The notes under the pieces: generated by a model
Seen by the model: the letters and a program-made list of their open reading frames with translations, nothing else
Told to the model about the DNA's origin: nothing
Database searches by the model: none
Position numbers and translations under genes: made by a program
In this document: positions 17,051-26,628 of the stretch, in pieces
How the letters are laid out: the number at the start of each line of letters is the position of its first letter
Position numbering within the stretch: position 1 is the first letter of the stretch
Origin: Apilactobacillus sp.
GTDB lineage: Bacteria > Bacillota > Bacilli > Lactobacillales > Lactobacillaceae
Length of the DNA: 64,000 nt
Direction: 5' to 3'
NCBI RefSeq assembly: GCF_025290035.1
Contig: NZ_JAMBKT010000001.1
Span: forward strand, 181,139 to 245,138

Positions 17051-19129
17051 TTATTTAACGATAAGTTGATTAAAGTCAGCGAACCATTTAATCATATTAG
17101 ATAGCTTAGTTAATTCACGTAAATGGTTATTCTTAACAGCTTCGTTATCTGACATAACCATTGTTTGATCAAAGTATCCTTCGATATCATTCTTAAGGTC
17201 AAATAGCTTAGTGTATTCATCATTAGCACCTAAAGTGTAGAAATCATTTTTAATTGATTCTACAGCAGCATGTAATGACTTTTCAGAGTCATTTTCGAAA
17301 AGTGATTCATCAATGTTTAAATCATCTTCTGCAAAATCACTCTTTTCAGAAATTCTAAGAACACGAGTTAATGCTTCAACTGATTCTTTAAATTCTGCAT
17401 CATCTTTATGTTGTTCTAACACAGCTGCCACATCAAAGATAAATTCAATATTGTAATTTTGTGAATTTCCAGCAGCATCAATAATATCATGTCTGATATT
17501 TTCTGATTTCATTTGTTTGACAATTCTATCTTTAATAAATGATACAATTTCTGGAATTTCCTTGGCTTGGTCTAATTCCGGAGCAACATTAGCATCTTTT
17601 TCTGCACTAATTAATTCATTCATTAATTCAGCAAGATTAAAGTTTAATTTTTCGTTTTTAACGATTCTAACAATTCCGTTAGCTTGTCTTCTAAGTGCGT
17701 ATGGGTCATTTGAACCACTAGGAATCATACCTGCAGCAAAGAAAGTTAAAATACTGTCAAACTTATCAGCTAATGATAGGACAGCCCCAACCTTAGTTTC
17801 TGGGAGGTCACCACTAGCCGAAATTGGCATGTAGTGTTCTCTAATTGCAGTTGCAACAGATGCATTTTCGCCTTTAATTAAAGCGTATTTTTCACCCATA
17901 ACACCTTGTAGTTCAGAGAATTCTCCAACCATTCCAGTAACTAAATCGAATTTGTAAATTTGTGCAGCGCGTTTCACATCTGTCAATTCTTGATCAGATA
18001 GGTTTGCCTTTTTACCAATGATTGATGCGATTTGTTCTACACGTTGCATCTTTTCAAAAATAGTTGAAATTTTATCATGGAAGCTAACCTTCTTAAGTTT
18101 GTTAACATAAAAGTCAATATCTTTAGCTTGATCTTCTTGGTAGAAGAACATTGCATCTTCTAGTCGAGCTGTAAGAACTTTTTCATTTCCAGCAATAACG
18201 TTTTCGATAAAATCTTTATTACCGTTTCTAACTGAAATGAAGTAAGGTAAAATTTGATTTTCTTTATCAGTAACGTAGAAGAATCTTTGGTTATCTTTCA
18301 TTGAAGTAATTAATACTTCTGATGGTAATTGAAGATACTTTTCTTCAAACTTACCAAAGAATGCAGTTGGCCATTCTACTAAGTTATTAACTTCTTCTAG
18401 TAGTCCTTTGTTAATGTTAATTACCCAATTGTTTTCATCTTGAATTTGCTTAATTTGTTCAACAATTGTTTCTTTTCTCTTATTAGCATCAACGATGACA
18501 AATTGTTCTCTTAATTTATCTTCATATTCATCAGCAGAATTAATTGTAGTGTCACTACCTAAGAAACGGTGTCCACGACTTACGTTTGAAGCTGCAACAT
18601 CCAAAATCTTAATTGGTAGTACTTCATCATCAAGTAATGCAACCATCCAACGAATTGGACGAATAAAGTCTAAACGATAAACGTTCCATTTCATTAAAGT
18701 TGGGAAGTTCATGCTTGTAACAACATCTTTTAATCCCATTAAAACTTCTTTAACATCTTTTCCAGCAATATGCTTTTCAACAAATACATATTCTGTTCCT
18801 TTAATTTCCTTAAAGGTAATGTCATCGGTACTTACACCTTGTCCCTTGGTAAAACCAATTGCTGCCTTAGACCAATTACCTTGATCATCTAAAGCAATTT
18901 TCTTAGCAGGACCTTTAACTGTTTCGTTAATATCTTCTTGCTTATCAGCCAATCCAGTAATTTGAATTGTTAATCTTCTAGGAGTTGAATAAGGCTTGAT
19001 ACTTTCAAAGTCGATTCTTTGTTCTTTCAAGTATTCTTGTGTCTTTTTAACTAATTGGTCAATACTTGGTGTTACAACATGTGCAGGCATTTCTTCTAGA
19101 CCAATTTCAAATAAAAATGTATGATCCAT
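17051..19129 (-). CDS. glyS: Glycyl-tRNA synthetase beta subunit
   Basis: Beta chain of the bacterial alpha2-beta2 glycyl-tRNA synthetase, responsible for tRNA binding. The 692 residues are typical. It starts with FLFEIGLEEMPAHVV, contains the HD-like core (MGEFSELQGVMGEKYA), the DKFDSILTFFAAG block, and an anticodon-binding DALR-like C-terminal region. Its ATG overlaps the glyQ TAA by one base (TAATG), so translation is coupled to glyQ. AAGGAGG lies before the start. Control is through the T-box upstream of glyQ. Confidence 0.97.
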   Translation of the reverse strand: MDHTFLFEIGLEEMPAHVVTPSIDQLVKKTQEYLKEQRIDFESIKPYSTPRRLTIQITGLADKQEDINETVKGPAKKIALDDQGNWSKAAIGFTKGQGVSTDDITFKEIKGTEYVFVEKHIAGKDVKEVLMGLKDVVTSMNFPTLMKWNVYRLDFIRPIRWMVALLDDEVLPIKILDVAASNVSRGHRFLGSDTTINSADEYEDKLREQFVIVDANKRKETIVEQIKQIQDENNWVININKGLLEEVNNLVEWPTAFFGKFEEKYLQLPSEVLITSMKDNQRFFYVTDKENQILPYFISVRNGNKDFIENVIAGNEKVLTARLEDAMFFYQEDQAKDIDFYVNKLKKVSFHDKISTIFEKMQRVEQIASIIGKKANLSDQELTDVKRAAQIYKFDLVTGMVGEFSELQGVMGEKYALIKGENASVATAIREHYMPISASGDLPETKVGAVLSLADKFDSILTFFAAGMIPSGSNDPYALRRQANGIVRIVKNEKLNFNLAELMNELISAEKDANVAPELDQAKEIPEIVSFIKDRIVKQMKSENIRHDIIDAAGNSQNYNIEFIFDVAAVLEQHKDDAEFKESVEALTRVLRISEKSDFAEDDLNIDESLFENDSEKSLHAAVESIKNDFYTLGANDEYTKLFDLKNDIEGYFDQTMVMSDNEAVKNNHLRELTKLSNMIKWFADFNQLIVK

Positions 19130-20061
19130 TATTTTTCCTCCTTGTTTTCATCATCTTGTAGCAGTGATTGTCTTAATTTTTCATCTTTAATTAATGGGAA
19201 GCCAAGCTTCTTTCTTTCAGCAATAAATGCTTTAGCAATTTCTCTAGCCATTCTTCTAATTCTTGAAAGATAACCGGCACGTTCTGTTACAGATACTGCA
19301 CCACGGGCATCTAAAAGGTTAAAAGTGTGACTACATTTTAGAACATAATCATACGCTGGATGAACTAATCCGTTAGCAATTTGCTTTTTAGCTTCTTCTT
19401 CAAAATCATCAAACATCTTCAAAAGCATGTCTTGATTACTTTCTTCGAAACTGTATTTTGAGTGTTCAAATTCTGGTTCTTTGAAAATATCACCGTATTT
19501 AACACCATCACTCCATTCAAGTTCGAAAACATTGTTAACATCTTGAACATATGAAGCTAGTCTTTCAAGACCGTATGTGATTTCTGAAGCTACCGGATTC
19601 ATTTCTTGACCACCTACGATTTGGAAGTAAGTAAATTGAGTAACTTCCATTCCGTCAAGCCAAATTTCCCAACCAACACCGGCACAACCCATTGAAGGAT
19701 TTTCCCAGTTATCTTCAACGAATCTAATGTCATGTTCTTCCGGATTAATTCCTAATTCCTTTAAACTATCTAAGTATAATTCTTGAATGTTTTCAGGAGA
19801 TGGTTTCATAATTACTTGGAATTGATGATGTTGGTATAAACGGTTAGGGTTTTCACCATATCTACCATCAGCAGGTCTTCTTGATGGTTCTACATAAGCA
19901 GCATTCCATGGTTCAGGACCAATAGCTCTTAAAAATGTGTATGGACTCATAGTTCCGGCACCTTTTTCAGTGTCGTAAGCTTGCATTAGCATACAACCCT
20001 GTGATGACCAGTATTGTTGTAGTTTTAAAATAATATCTTGCATTGACAACTTATCTGTCAT
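19129..20061 (-). CDS. glyQ: Glycyl-tRNA synthetase alpha subunit
   Basis: Catalytic alpha chain, class IIc, charging tRNA-Gly. From the ATG at 20061 it has 310 residues, starting [18 protein letters not shown]. Family motifs are [21 protein letters not shown], the [20 protein letters not shown] active-site block, [14 protein letters not shown], and [20 protein letters not shown]. An in-frame ATG at 20091 exists, but it lies directly in the tail of the T-box terminator; AGGAGG 7 bases before 20061 settles the start. First gene of glyQ-glyS. Confidence 0.97.
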   Translation of the reverse strand: MTDKLSMQDIILKLQQYWSSQGCMLMQAYDTEKGAGTMSPYTFLRAIGPEPWNAAYVEPSRRPADGRYGENPNRLYQHHQFQVIMKPSPENIQELYLDSLKELGINPEEHDIRFVEDNWENPSMGCAGVGWEIWLDGMEVTQFTYFQIVGGQEMNPVASEITYGLERLASYVQDVNNVFELEWSDGVKYGDIFKEPEFEHSKYSFEESNQDMLLKMFDDFEEEAKKQIANGLVHPAYDYVLKCSHTFNLLDARGAVSVTERAGYLSRIRRMAREIAKAFIAERKKLGFPLIKDEKLRQSLLQDDENKEEK

Positions 20062-20091
20062 TTTATTTCCTCCTAGTAAAACGAATGGCAT

Positions 20092-20299
20092 AAAAAATCC
20101 CTATGTAAAAAGTATATAAAATACCAATTACATAGGGACGATTATTCGCGGTTCCACCCTACTTCTGAAATTAATCAGCAGCTTGATTTGTTTGGTTCCA
20201 AAAGTGCCAATTACTAAAGTATTGAATAGCTTCCACCAATCTATTCTCGCTGAAAAAATCTTAGTAACATTCTTCTGTCATTACCATTCGTATTTAATT
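20092..20299 (-). promoter_or_regulatory. Glycine T-box leader of glyQS
   Basis: The leader contains the T-box sequence AGGGTGGAACCGCG (20147-20160), the antiterminator signature that pairs with the uncharged tRNA acceptor end. A strong terminator follows: CCCTATGTAA (20099-20108) paired with TTACATAGGG (20128-20137) and a six-T tail. Stem I elements are readable upstream: GAATAG/CTATTC enclosing a GGTGGAAG distal loop, and TTACTAA/TTAGTAA below it. Just 3' of that helix is GGC followed by A (20206-20208 on the minus strand), the probable glycine specifier. Uncharged tRNA-Gly should therefore raise glyQS transcription. Confidence 0.93.
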
Positions 20300-20305
20300 A
20301 ATTTA

Positions 20306-20334
20306 ATTATAGTTTAGTAAATCCAAAAAATCAA
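20306..20334 (-). promoter_or_regulatory. Promoter of glyQS T-box leader
   Basis: TTGATT (20329-20334) and TATAAT (20306-20311) with a 17-base spacer, starting two bases after the recO stop. The predicted start near 20299 fits the T-box leader length. Confidence 0.8.
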
Positions 20335-20336
20335 TT

Positions 20337-21098
20337 CTATAATTTCAAATCATTAATTTGATCCAGAAACTTTTTACTCTTTAAATGAATTCCAACTGCG
20401 TCAGAATATATTTTATCTAGTAATTTACGTAAATTAACCTTAGTGGTTTCATTGACATTAACGTTTCCTAAACGATTTAAATCAACAATTGAAAATCTTC
20501 TTAAGTAATAAATTGTTTTTTGATCTAAATGGAGCCTGTTTTCGTCTAAATGAAAATGATTCTGACATATTAATCCACCATATGCTTCAGAATAATCAAA
20601 ATTCAAATTCGTTCTACCGCAAACGCTACATCCTCTTAATTCTGGTTTAACACCAAATACATCTAACAATTGGATTTCCATGATGTTAGTGATTACTTCA
20701 GGATCTACTCCATTATCGATAAACCTTAATGCTGCGAACAACTGATTAAACCAAAATGGAATCGGTACAGAATCATCAAAAGCTGTATCAATTAAAGACA
20801 TAATATAAGTAGCATACGCATTAAGAAAAATGTCTTCACTTATATTTTCATAGTGGCTGGTATCTAACCCGCTGTATATATATGAGAGATTATCGTTATT
20901 AATTTTTCCAGAATATGTCCCATAAGTGAATGGTAAAATATCTGCCATCATTTTGAAGCCTCTTTTACGGGCTCCTCTAATGAAAAACATCTTCTTACCA
21001 GCTTCTGCTGTTAGAAATTTAACAAGCATGTCATTCTCTTTATAATCACGCCTATATAATAAAATGCCATGAAAATTCATGTAAGTTTGTGAATCCAT
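20337..21098 (-). CDS. recO: DNA repair protein RecO
   Basis: Recombination mediator of the RecFOR pathway, which loads RecA onto SSB-covered gaps. 253 residues from the ATG at 21098. The N-terminal OB-fold opens FHGILLYRRDYKENDMLVKFLT, a helical middle follows, and a zinc motif is present as CSVCGRTN with a downstream CQNH (C-x2-C ... C-x2-H). A longer frame begins with TTG at 21110, but the Shine-Dalgarno region is weak in both cases, so the start is uncertain by a few codons. It is downstream of era, the conserved era-recO order. Confidence 0.93.
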   Translation of the reverse strand: MDSQTYMNFHGILLYRRDYKENDMLVKFLTAEAGKKMFFIRGARKRGFKMMADILPFTYGTYSGKINNDNLSYIYSGLDTSHYENISEDIFLNAYATYIMSLIDTAFDDSVPIPFWFNQLFAALRFIDNGVDPEVITNIMEIQLLDVFGVKPELRGCSVCGRTNLNFDYSEAYGGLICQNHFHLDENRLHLDQKTIYYLRRFSIVDLNRLGNVNVNETTKVNLRKLLDKIYSDAVGIHLKSKKFLDQINDLKL

Positions 21099-21118
21099 TC
21101 TGTTCACCAACCAATTTC

Positions 21119-22027
21119 TTAGTAGTTATCTTTCTTGTATCCTAATGACTTAAGAACTGAAGATTCATTTCTCCATCCTGGATGAACTTTAACCCAAAGC
21201 TTTAAGTAGACTTTACTGCCTAATAAATCTTCGATATCTTGTCTAGCTAATGTTCCAATCTTTTTCAACATTGAACCTTGCTTACCGATTAAAATACCTT
21301 TTTGTCCAGGTCTATCAACTAAAATATCAGCTTGAATGTCAACATTACCATGTTCATTTGTCTTCATGCTTAAAATATCAATAGCGATTGAATATGGAAT
21401 TTCATCTCTAGCTAACATTAATATTTTTTCTCTAATTAATTCAGCAACAATAAAACGTTCCGGATGATCAGTCACTTCATCTTCAGGATAGTATTGTGGC
21501 CCTGCTGGTAATAGCGCCTTTAAATTAGCCATTAGTTCATCCACATTGTTTCCTTGAAGAGCAGAGATTGGAAATACTTCTTTCCAATCTAATGCCTTTT
21601 TATAAATATCCATAATACTTAGTAATTTATTAGGATTAATTTCATCAATCTTATTAATGATTAAGTAAACGGGCTTATCAATTTCTTTTAAGCGATTGAT
21701 AATAAAGTTATCCCCCGCTCCCCTTGTTTCTGTAGCACTAACCATGAATAAAACGGCGTCAACTTCCTTTAATGCAGAGAAAGCTGATTTTTCCATAAAA
21801 TCATCTAGTTTATTAATTGGTTTATGAATTCCTGGTGTATCTAAGAAAACAATTTGTGAATCATCATCTGTATAAACACCTTGAATTTTATTTCTAGTAG
21901 TTTGTGCTTTGTCACTCATGATGGCAATTTTTTGTCCGATAATTCGGTTTAAAAATGTTGATTTTCCAACGTTTGGTCGACCAACGATTGCGACAAATCC
22001 TGAGTGAAAGTTTGGATCAAATTCCAT
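21119..22027 (-). CDS. era: GTPase Era
   Basis: Essential GTPase binding the 3' end of 16S rRNA during 30S assembly. 302 residues. G1 GRPNVGKST (about 16-24), G3 DTPGIHKP, G4 NKID, G5 SALQG, then a C-terminal type II KH domain with [18 protein letters not shown]. It sits in the conserved order phoH-ybeY-dgkA-era-recO, with small intergenic gaps, and is expected to be in the same transcript. GGAGG precedes the ATG. Confidence 0.98.
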   Translation of the reverse strand: MEFDPNFHSGFVAIVGRPNVGKSTFLNRIIGQKIAIMSDKAQTTRNKIQGVYTDDDSQIVFLDTPGIHKPINKLDDFMEKSAFSALKEVDAVLFMVSATETRGAGDNFIINRLKEIDKPVYLIINKIDEINPNKLLSIMDIYKKALDWKEVFPISALQGNNVDELMANLKALLPAGPQYYPEDEVTDHPERFIVAELIREKILMLARDEIPYSIAIDILSMKTNEHGNVDIQADILVDRPGQKGILIGKQGSMLKKIGTLARQDIEDLLGSKVYLKLWVKVHPGWRNESSVLKSLGYKKDNY

Positions 22028-22043
22028 AATATTCCTCCATAAA

Positions 22044-22439
22044 TTACAATTCCAATATTATTGGGATATAAACTATACATCCTATAATAATTGCAAAGAT
22101 TGATGCAATCACAACTCCTGCAGCTGCAACATCCTTTGTTTTTTTAGCTATCTTATTATACTCTTGCCCAACAATTAAATTAACTATTGATTCACATAAC
22201 GTGTTAATTACTTCTGAAATTAAAACAATAAAGATTGCTAATAAAATCCATATCCATTGCTCTAATTTAATCTTTAAAATAATTGATAAAATAATTACGA
22301 CTACTGATATCAAAAGATGAATTCGAAAGTTACGTTCTGTTTTGCATAAAGTGATTAAGCCATCAATTGCATGCTTAAGCGACTCGATAAAATTACGATT
22401 TTTACTAGGCACTTTTTTATCTTTCAAGGCCATAATCAT
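22044..22439 (-). CDS. dgkA: Diacylglycerol/undecaprenol kinase, DgkA family
   Basis: Small integral membrane kinase; in Gram-positives the family phosphorylates undecaprenol, feeding the lipid carrier pool for cell wall synthesis. 131 residues with three transmembrane segments (about 42-60, 64-82 and 106-128). The family signature is visible as [20 protein letters not shown] followed by [17 protein letters not shown], with the catalytic Glu in the first block and the conserved Asp in KDVAAA. The start overlaps the ybeY end by 23 bases; an ATG two codons further in is an alternative. Confidence 0.92.
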   Translation of the reverse strand: MIMALKDKKVPSKNRNFIESLKHAIDGLITLCKTERNFRIHLLISVVVIILSIILKIKLEQWIWILLAIFIVLISEVINTLCESIVNLIVGQEYNKIAKKTKDVAAAGVVIASIFAIIIGCIVYIPIILEL

Positions 22440-22896
22440 CCATTATCTTTCTTTGAAGTGGGAACATAACATCCTCATCTTCTTGTTTCATATGGTCGTA
22501 CCCGTTTAAGTGCAAGAAGCCATGCACAACTAAAAATCCTAATTCTCTTTCATAAGAGTGATTTAGAAATTCTGCTTGTTCGGATACCTTGTCAATTGAA
22601 ACAAAAATGTCTCCAATATTTTCGGGTATTTCTGCTGCCATTTCTTCATCCATAATTAATGGGAATTCATCTTCTCCATCTTCGATTGCAAAACTAATAA
22701 CATCAGTGGCACGATCTACGCCCCTGTACTTACTATTAATTTCCTTAATCTCATCATTATTAACAAATGTTACTGACATTTCAGTATTATCCTTTAAGTT
22801 CAATTGCTTGCTTGCAAACTGAAGAACATTTTGTACCAACTCGACGTGTTTTTCGTCCACACCATCTTTAGTCTTATCGTAAATTTCTAAGTCCAT
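22417..22896 (-). CDS. ybeY: Endoribonuclease YbeY (rRNA maturation)
   Basis: Zinc-dependent single-strand endoribonuclease involved in 16S rRNA 3' maturation and ribosome quality control. 159 residues. The metal motif is complete near the C-terminus: HGFLHLNGYDH (the HxxxHxxxxxH signature), preceded by RELGFLVVHG. The RATDVISFAIED block is also characteristic. Encoded between phoH and dgkA, the classic neighbourhood. AGGAG lies before the ATG. Confidence 0.97.
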   Translation of the reverse strand: MDLEIYDKTKDGVDEKHVELVQNVLQFASKQLNLKDNTEMSVTFVNNDEIKEINSKYRGVDRATDVISFAIEDGEDEFPLIMDEEMAAEIPENIGDIFVSIDKVSEQAEFLNHSYERELGFLVVHGFLHLNGYDHMKQEDEDVMFPLQRKIMDDYGLER

Positions 22897-22914
22897 CTAA
22901 TTACTCCTGTTTGA

Positions 22915-23883
22915 TTAATTTTTTTGATATTCAGAATATGCATCGATAATTCTAGCAACTACCGGATGTCTAACAACATCTTTTGAATCAAATGTTACAA
23001 ATCTAATTTTATCAACGTTTTGTAAAATAGTTTGTGCTTGCACTAGACCGCTACTTGCATGCTTAGGCAAATCAATTTGAGATATATCACCATTAACAAT
23101 CATTTTAGAACCGAATCCAAGACGTGTTAAGAACATCTTCATTTGTGCCGTAGTAGTATTTTGAGCTTCATCTAGGATAACAAACGCTGTTTCTAATGTT
23201 CTTCCACGCATATATGCTAACGGAGCAATTTCAATTACTCCTCTTTCCATCAATCTAGCAGTATGTTCTCTACCCAAAATGGAGTGAAGAGCATCATATA
23301 TAGGTCTTAAATATGGATCAACCTTTTCTTTTAAATCACCTGGCAAAAATCCTAAACTTTCTCCAGCTTCAACAGCCGGTCTAGTTAAGATAATTTTTTC
23401 TACATCACCGTGTTTTAACGCAGCAATGGCCATAACAACAGCTAAATATGTTTTACCAGTTCCGGCTGGACCAACCCCAAATGTTATGTCATTTCTTTTT
23501 ACTGACTGAACATATTGACGTTGTCCAAAGTTTTTAACCCTTACTGGTTTACCTTTAAAGTCTTTGATTAATATTTGATTGTATAGATCCTTAAAATAGC
23601 TTAGCGTATCATTTTTCGCCATATTCATAGCTGATACGATATCGCTACTATTTAAAGTAACTCCATTTTGAATTAAATCCATTAAGTTTTTAAAAATTGA
23701 GATAACTTTATTAACATCGTCCTCGCTTCCGGACACTTTAACATTTGTCCCAAAAGCATTAATAGAAACATCCATACCCTCTTCAAGAATTGTAACGTAT
23801 TTATTTTGTGCGCCTAATAGCTTAGGTTCAAAATCTAAATTATGAATGATGAATTCTTTGGTTACTTCAGTATTTTCTGTCAA
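22915..23883 (-). CDS. phoH: PhoH-like ATPase (PhoL)
   Basis: P-loop ATPase of the PhoH family, associated with ybeY and RNA metabolism; the exact reaction is not established. 322 residues. Walker A GPAGTGKTYLAV (about 137-148), Walker B AFVILDEAQNTTTAQMK, and the GDISQIDLP motif. The N-terminal 100 residues form a KH-like segment typical of PhoL. The start codon is TTG at 23883, with AAGGAG 8 bases upstream and no better start. First gene of the phoH-ybeY-dgkA-era-recO group. Confidence 0.95.
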   Translation of the reverse strand: MTENTEVTKEFIIHNLDFEPKLLGAQNKYVTILEEGMDVSINAFGTNVKVSGSEDDVNKVISIFKNLMDLIQNGVTLNSSDIVSAMNMAKNDTLSYFKDLYNQILIKDFKGKPVRVKNFGQRQYVQSVKRNDITFGVGPAGTGKTYLAVVMAIAALKHGDVEKIILTRPAVEAGESLGFLPGDLKEKVDPYLRPIYDALHSILGREHTARLMERGVIEIAPLAYMRGRTLETAFVILDEAQNTTTAQMKMFLTRLGFGSKMIVNGDISQIDLPKHASSGLVQAQTILQNVDKIRFVTFDSKDVVRHPVVARIIDAYSEYQKN

Positions 23884-23961
23884 TATAGCGACTCCTTTTT
23901 ATCATTTTTATAATCAAATATTAGCACAACTTTTTAGTTTAAAAAAGTTATTAATATGTAT

Positions 23962-23988
23962 AAAAAAGCATGATTAAATCATACTTTT
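23962..23988 (-). terminator. Terminator of yqeY
   Basis: Inverted repeat AAAAGCATGATT with a near-complementary arm (one G-T pair), six T following on the minus strand, 9 bases after the yqeY stop. Confidence 0.8.
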
Positions 23989-23996
23989 AGTTATTT

Positions 23997-24440
23997 CTAG
24001 CTTAAATGAGCTTTAACTGATTGATTTACTTCGTTTCCATCAGCTTTACCCTTAACCTTAGGCATAATAGCACCCATTACTTTTCCGAAATCAGACATTG
24101 CACTTGCGCCAACTTCGTTGATAGTTTCTTCAACCACTTTATCAATTTCTTCTTTTGACATTTGTTCTGGAGCGTATTTGCTTAGAACTTCTAATTGTTG
24201 TTCTTGTTCAGCAACTAAATCGTCTCTACCACCGTTTTTAAATTCAGCGATTGATTCTTTAACTTGCTTAACTTCTCGAGTAATAACAGTAAGTTCTTCT
24301 TCGTCAGTTAAATCATGACCTACAGAAACCTTTTCGTTAGTTAAAGCTGTTTTCAATGATCTAATTACGTTTAGAGAAACCTTGTTGTGTTCCTTCATTG
24401 CAGTCTTCAAATCTTCAGTTAAATTATTAGCAATACTCAT
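23997..24440 (-). CDS. yqeY: GatB/YqeY-domain protein
   Basis: A 147-residue helical protein of the YqeY family, similar to the tRNA-binding tail domain of the amidotransferase subunit GatB; the function of stand-alone YqeY is unknown. Traits: LTEDLKTAMKEHNKVSLNVIRSL, then LSKYAPEQMSKEEI and the closing block GKVMGAIMPKVKGKADGNEV. A longer frame from 24470 runs into the rpsU terminator; AAGGA before the ATG at 24440 supports the shorter start. It follows rpsU, as in Bacillus, but a terminator lies between. Confidence 0.94.
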   Translation of the reverse strand: MSIANNLTEDLKTAMKEHNKVSLNVIRSLKTALTNEKVSVGHDLTDEEELTVITREVKQVKESIAEFKNGGRDDLVAEQEQQLEVLSKYAPEQMSKEEIDKVVEETINEVGASAMSDFGKVMGAIMPKVKGKADGNEVNQSVKAHLS

Positions 24441-24467
24441 TATAAATTCCTTCTTTCGATTTTTTAG

Positions 24468-24501
24468 CAAAAAAAACGCTCCTGAAATAACAGGAACGTT
24501 T
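24468..24501 (-). terminator. Terminator or attenuator between rpsU and yqeY
   Basis: Stem AACGTTCCTG / CAGGAGCGTT with one G-T pair around a six-base loop, followed by eight T on the minus strand. yqeY expression then depends on read-through or a promoter not seen. Confidence 0.88.
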
Positions 24502-24508
24502 TTAGTAA

Positions 24509-24703
24509 TTAAAAGCGACGGCTTTTTTTCTTGTTGTTGCGCTTTCTTGCTGCTTCAGATTTTAATTTACGTTTAACACTTGGTTTTTCGTAGAATTCTC
24601 GTTTACGGTATTCACGTAAAGTACCGTTCTTAGAAACTGTACGTTTAAATCGACGAAGAGCATCATCAAGAGATTCGTTTTTACGAACGACTGTTTTTGA
24701 CAT
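24509..24703 (-). CDS. rpsU: 30S ribosomal protein S21
   Basis: Small-subunit protein near the anti-Shine-Dalgarno region. 64 residues, start [21 protein letters not shown] and a very basic tail ([19 protein letters not shown]), normal for Firmicutes. GGGAGGGA precedes the ATG at a suitable distance. It has its own promoter with consensus-like boxes about 80-100 bases upstream. Confidence 0.98.
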   Translation of the reverse strand: MSKTVVRKNESLDDALRRFKRTVSKNGTLREYRKREFYEKPSVKRKLKSEAARKRNNKKKSRRF

Positions 24704-24779
24704 ATGAAAATTCCCTCCCTCCGAGCTCGAAATACAACAGTTATCTTTTATTTTTTAGTTATTAAAACTGTTCTTAATA

Positions 24780-24808
24780 ATTATACAAAACAATATTATT
24801 AACGTCAA
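24780..24808 (-). promoter_or_regulatory. Promoter of rpsU
   Basis: TTGACG (24803-24808) and TATAAT (24780-24785) with a 17-base spacer, close to the sigma-A consensus. The predicted leader is about 70 bases. Confidence 0.85.
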
Positions 24809-24852
24809 TATTACATTTTAATTTCTAGCATACTTTTATCATATAATCTTGA

Positions 24853-24858
24853 TATAAT
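24853..24858 (+). promoter_or_regulatory. Extended -10 promoter of the PPDK regulatory gene
   Basis: TGATATAAT, an extended -10 element, about 30 bases before the ATG at 24888; no convincing -35. Divergent from the rpsU promoter. Confidence 0.6.
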
Positions 24859-24887
24859 ATATTTGAATTATGAAGGAGTGATTAAAA

Positions 24888-25700
24888 ATGAAGCATATTA
24901 ATATTTTTGCTATTTCTGATTCTAGTGGCGAAACTGCAATGCAGGTTGCAAAAACTGCTGGAGCGCAATTTGATTCTGCTGATATATCTTATGAAAGATA
25001 TCCATTTATAACAACTGAATCTATGCTAGCTGGAATCTTAAAAATTGCAAAAGAAAAAAATGCTGTTATTTTCCATACTCTAGTTAATGCTAATCTAAGC
25101 TTACTAATAGAAGACTTCGCTTCTGAAAATAATCTTCAAAATGTTGATTGTGTACAAAGACCAATGAAAGCAATTAGTAGTCAACTGGGCAGTAATCCAG
25201 AAAGAGTATCAGGTCTTGTCCATGACCTAAACGATGAATATTTCAAAAGAATTGAAGCAATGGAGTTTTCTGTTGAAAATGACGATGGAAGTAACCCACA
25301 AAATTTAACCAAGGCAGATGTCGTGATTCTTGGTATTTCCAGAACTTCCAAGACACCCTTATCTTTATATCTTGCAAATAAAAAATTAAAGGTATCAAAT
25401 GTTCCAATTGGTCCAACCCTTCAATTACCAAAAGAAGTTTTCGATGTTGATTCAAATAAGATATTTGGATTAACTAGTGATACAGCAGATATTCAAAAGA
25501 TCAGAAAAACCAGAATGGAATCATATGGAATCGAAGAAGAAACACCTTATTCAAGTACCGATAATATCAATGCTGAATTAGATTATGCTGATAAGCTATA
25601 TAAACAACTTGGATGTTTAATTATAAACGTTCATGATAAATCTATCGAAGAAACAGCTACAATTATCATGGAAAGTCTTAACATTGATTCATATAAATAA
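24888..25700 (+). CDS. Pyruvate, phosphate dikinase regulatory protein (DUF299, kinase/pyrophosphorylase)
   Basis: Bifunctional ADP-dependent Ser/Thr kinase and Pi-dependent pyrophosphorylase family that switches PPDK or PEP synthase off and on. 270 residues. The start INIFAISDSSGETA is distinctive, the P-loop-like GISRTSKTPLS is at 149-159, and CVQRPMKAISSQL is family-typical. GAAGGAG precedes the ATG. No PPDK or PEP synthase is encoded in the window. The swivelling phosphohistidine domain of Pyk (H540) is the only related substrate-like segment here, but a link is speculation. The plus-strand orientation sets it apart from both neighbours. Confidence 0.93.
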   Translation: MKHINIFAISDSSGETAMQVAKTAGAQFDSADISYERYPFITTESMLAGILKIAKEKNAVIFHTLVNANLSLLIEDFASENNLQNVDCVQRPMKAISSQLGSNPERVSGLVHDLNDEYFKRIEAMEFSVENDDGSNPQNLTKADVVILGISRTSKTPLSLYLANKKLKVSNVPIGPTLQLPKEVFDVDSNKIFGLTSDTADIQKIRKTRMESYGIEEETPYSSTDNINAELDYADKLYKQLGCLIINVHDKSIEETATIIMESLNIDSYK

Positions 25701-25724
25701 AAAAAGAGCTTACGCTCTTTTTTT
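25698..25724. terminator. Bidirectional terminator, PPDK regulator / nfo
   Basis: AAAAAGAGC and its complement around a TTAC loop, with A run before and T run after, between two convergent stops (25700 and 25723). Confidence 0.85.
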
Positions 25725-26628
25725 ATTGGTTTAAGATATCATTCATTAATGAATCATTGAATTTTTGTTCTTTTAACATTTTAACTTCGAAATAATGTGG
25801 AGATACTTTTTTCTTAGTTCCTTCGATGGCAACAGCTGGTGTTTCCATTACTTTAGGAACATCCACAAGAGCTTCGTGATGAGCAATGTAATTAAGCGCA
25901 TCGAAACCGATTGTTCCTAATCCGATAATCTCATGTCTATCTTTATGACTACCAAAATCATTTTTTGAATCATTCAAATGAATTACTTTGATTTTGTCTA
26001 AACCAATAACATGATCAAATTCATTTAATACTCCATCAAAATCATTTTTGACATCATATCCTGCATCATTAGTATGACAGGTATCAAAAGTAACTGATAG
26101 TTTATCATTTAAAGTAACTCCATCCATAATCTGAGCAATTTCTTCAAATGTTCTACCAACTTCTGTCCCTTTGCCAGCCATGGTTTCTAATGCAATTTGA
26201 ACTTTTTGATCGGGTTCAATTACTTCATTTAGTCCTTTAGCAATTTGCGCAATTGCTTTATCGGCACCTTCACCAACATGAGCTCCCGGATGCAATACAA
26301 TTTGAGATGCACCAATAGCTTCAGCTCTTTTTACTTCATCGTGTAAAAATTGAATTCCAAATTCAAAATTTTGGGGCTTAGTAATATTTCCTAGATTAAT
26401 AATGTATGGAGCATGAACAACTGTTTCTAAGATGTCATGTTCTTTCATGTATTGTTTTCCATCGTCAGCACGTAGTTCTTCGATTGGCTTTCTTCTAGTA
26501 TTTTGTGGTGCACCAGTGTAGACCATAAATACATTTTCGCCATAGCTATCAGCCTCTTTAGCAGATCCTAAAAACATAGTTGATCCGCTCATACCTACAT
26601 GTGAACCAATTAAAAACTTACTTTCCAT
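25723..26628 (-). CDS. nfo: Deoxyribonuclease IV (endonuclease IV)
   Basis: AP endonuclease of base excision repair with a TIM barrel and three zinc ions. 301 residues. Motifs: IGSHVGMSG at the N-terminus, the metal ligand strand [27 protein letters not shown] with the ligand Glu, [14 protein letters not shown], and [24 protein letters not shown]. All expected ligand motifs are present. Its start lies 11 bases inside the end of the upstream TagF-like gene, with AGGGGG in that gene's tail, so it is probably co-translated with the teichoic acid cluster although unrelated in function. Confidence 0.96.
   Translation of the reverse strand: MESKFLIGSHVGMSGSTMFLGSAKEADSYGENVFMVYTGAPQNTRRKPIEELRADDGKQYMKEHDILETVVHAPYIINLGNITKPQNFEFGIQFLHDEVKRAEAIGASQIVLHPGAHVGEGADKAIAQIAKGLNEVIEPDQKVQIALETMAGKGTEVGRTFEEIAQIMDGVTLNDKLSVTFDTCHTNDAGYDVKNDFDGVLNEFDHVIGLDKIKVIHLNDSKNDFGSHKDRHEIIGLGTIGFDALNYIAHHEALVDVPKVMETPAVAIEGTKKKVSPHYFEVKMLKEQKFNDSLMNDILNQ

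Noticed and set aside
20062..20091. An extended N-terminus for glyQ (start at 20091)
   Set aside because: This ATG is in the tail of the T-box terminator and lacks a Shine-Dalgarno; the ATG at 20061 has AGGAGG.
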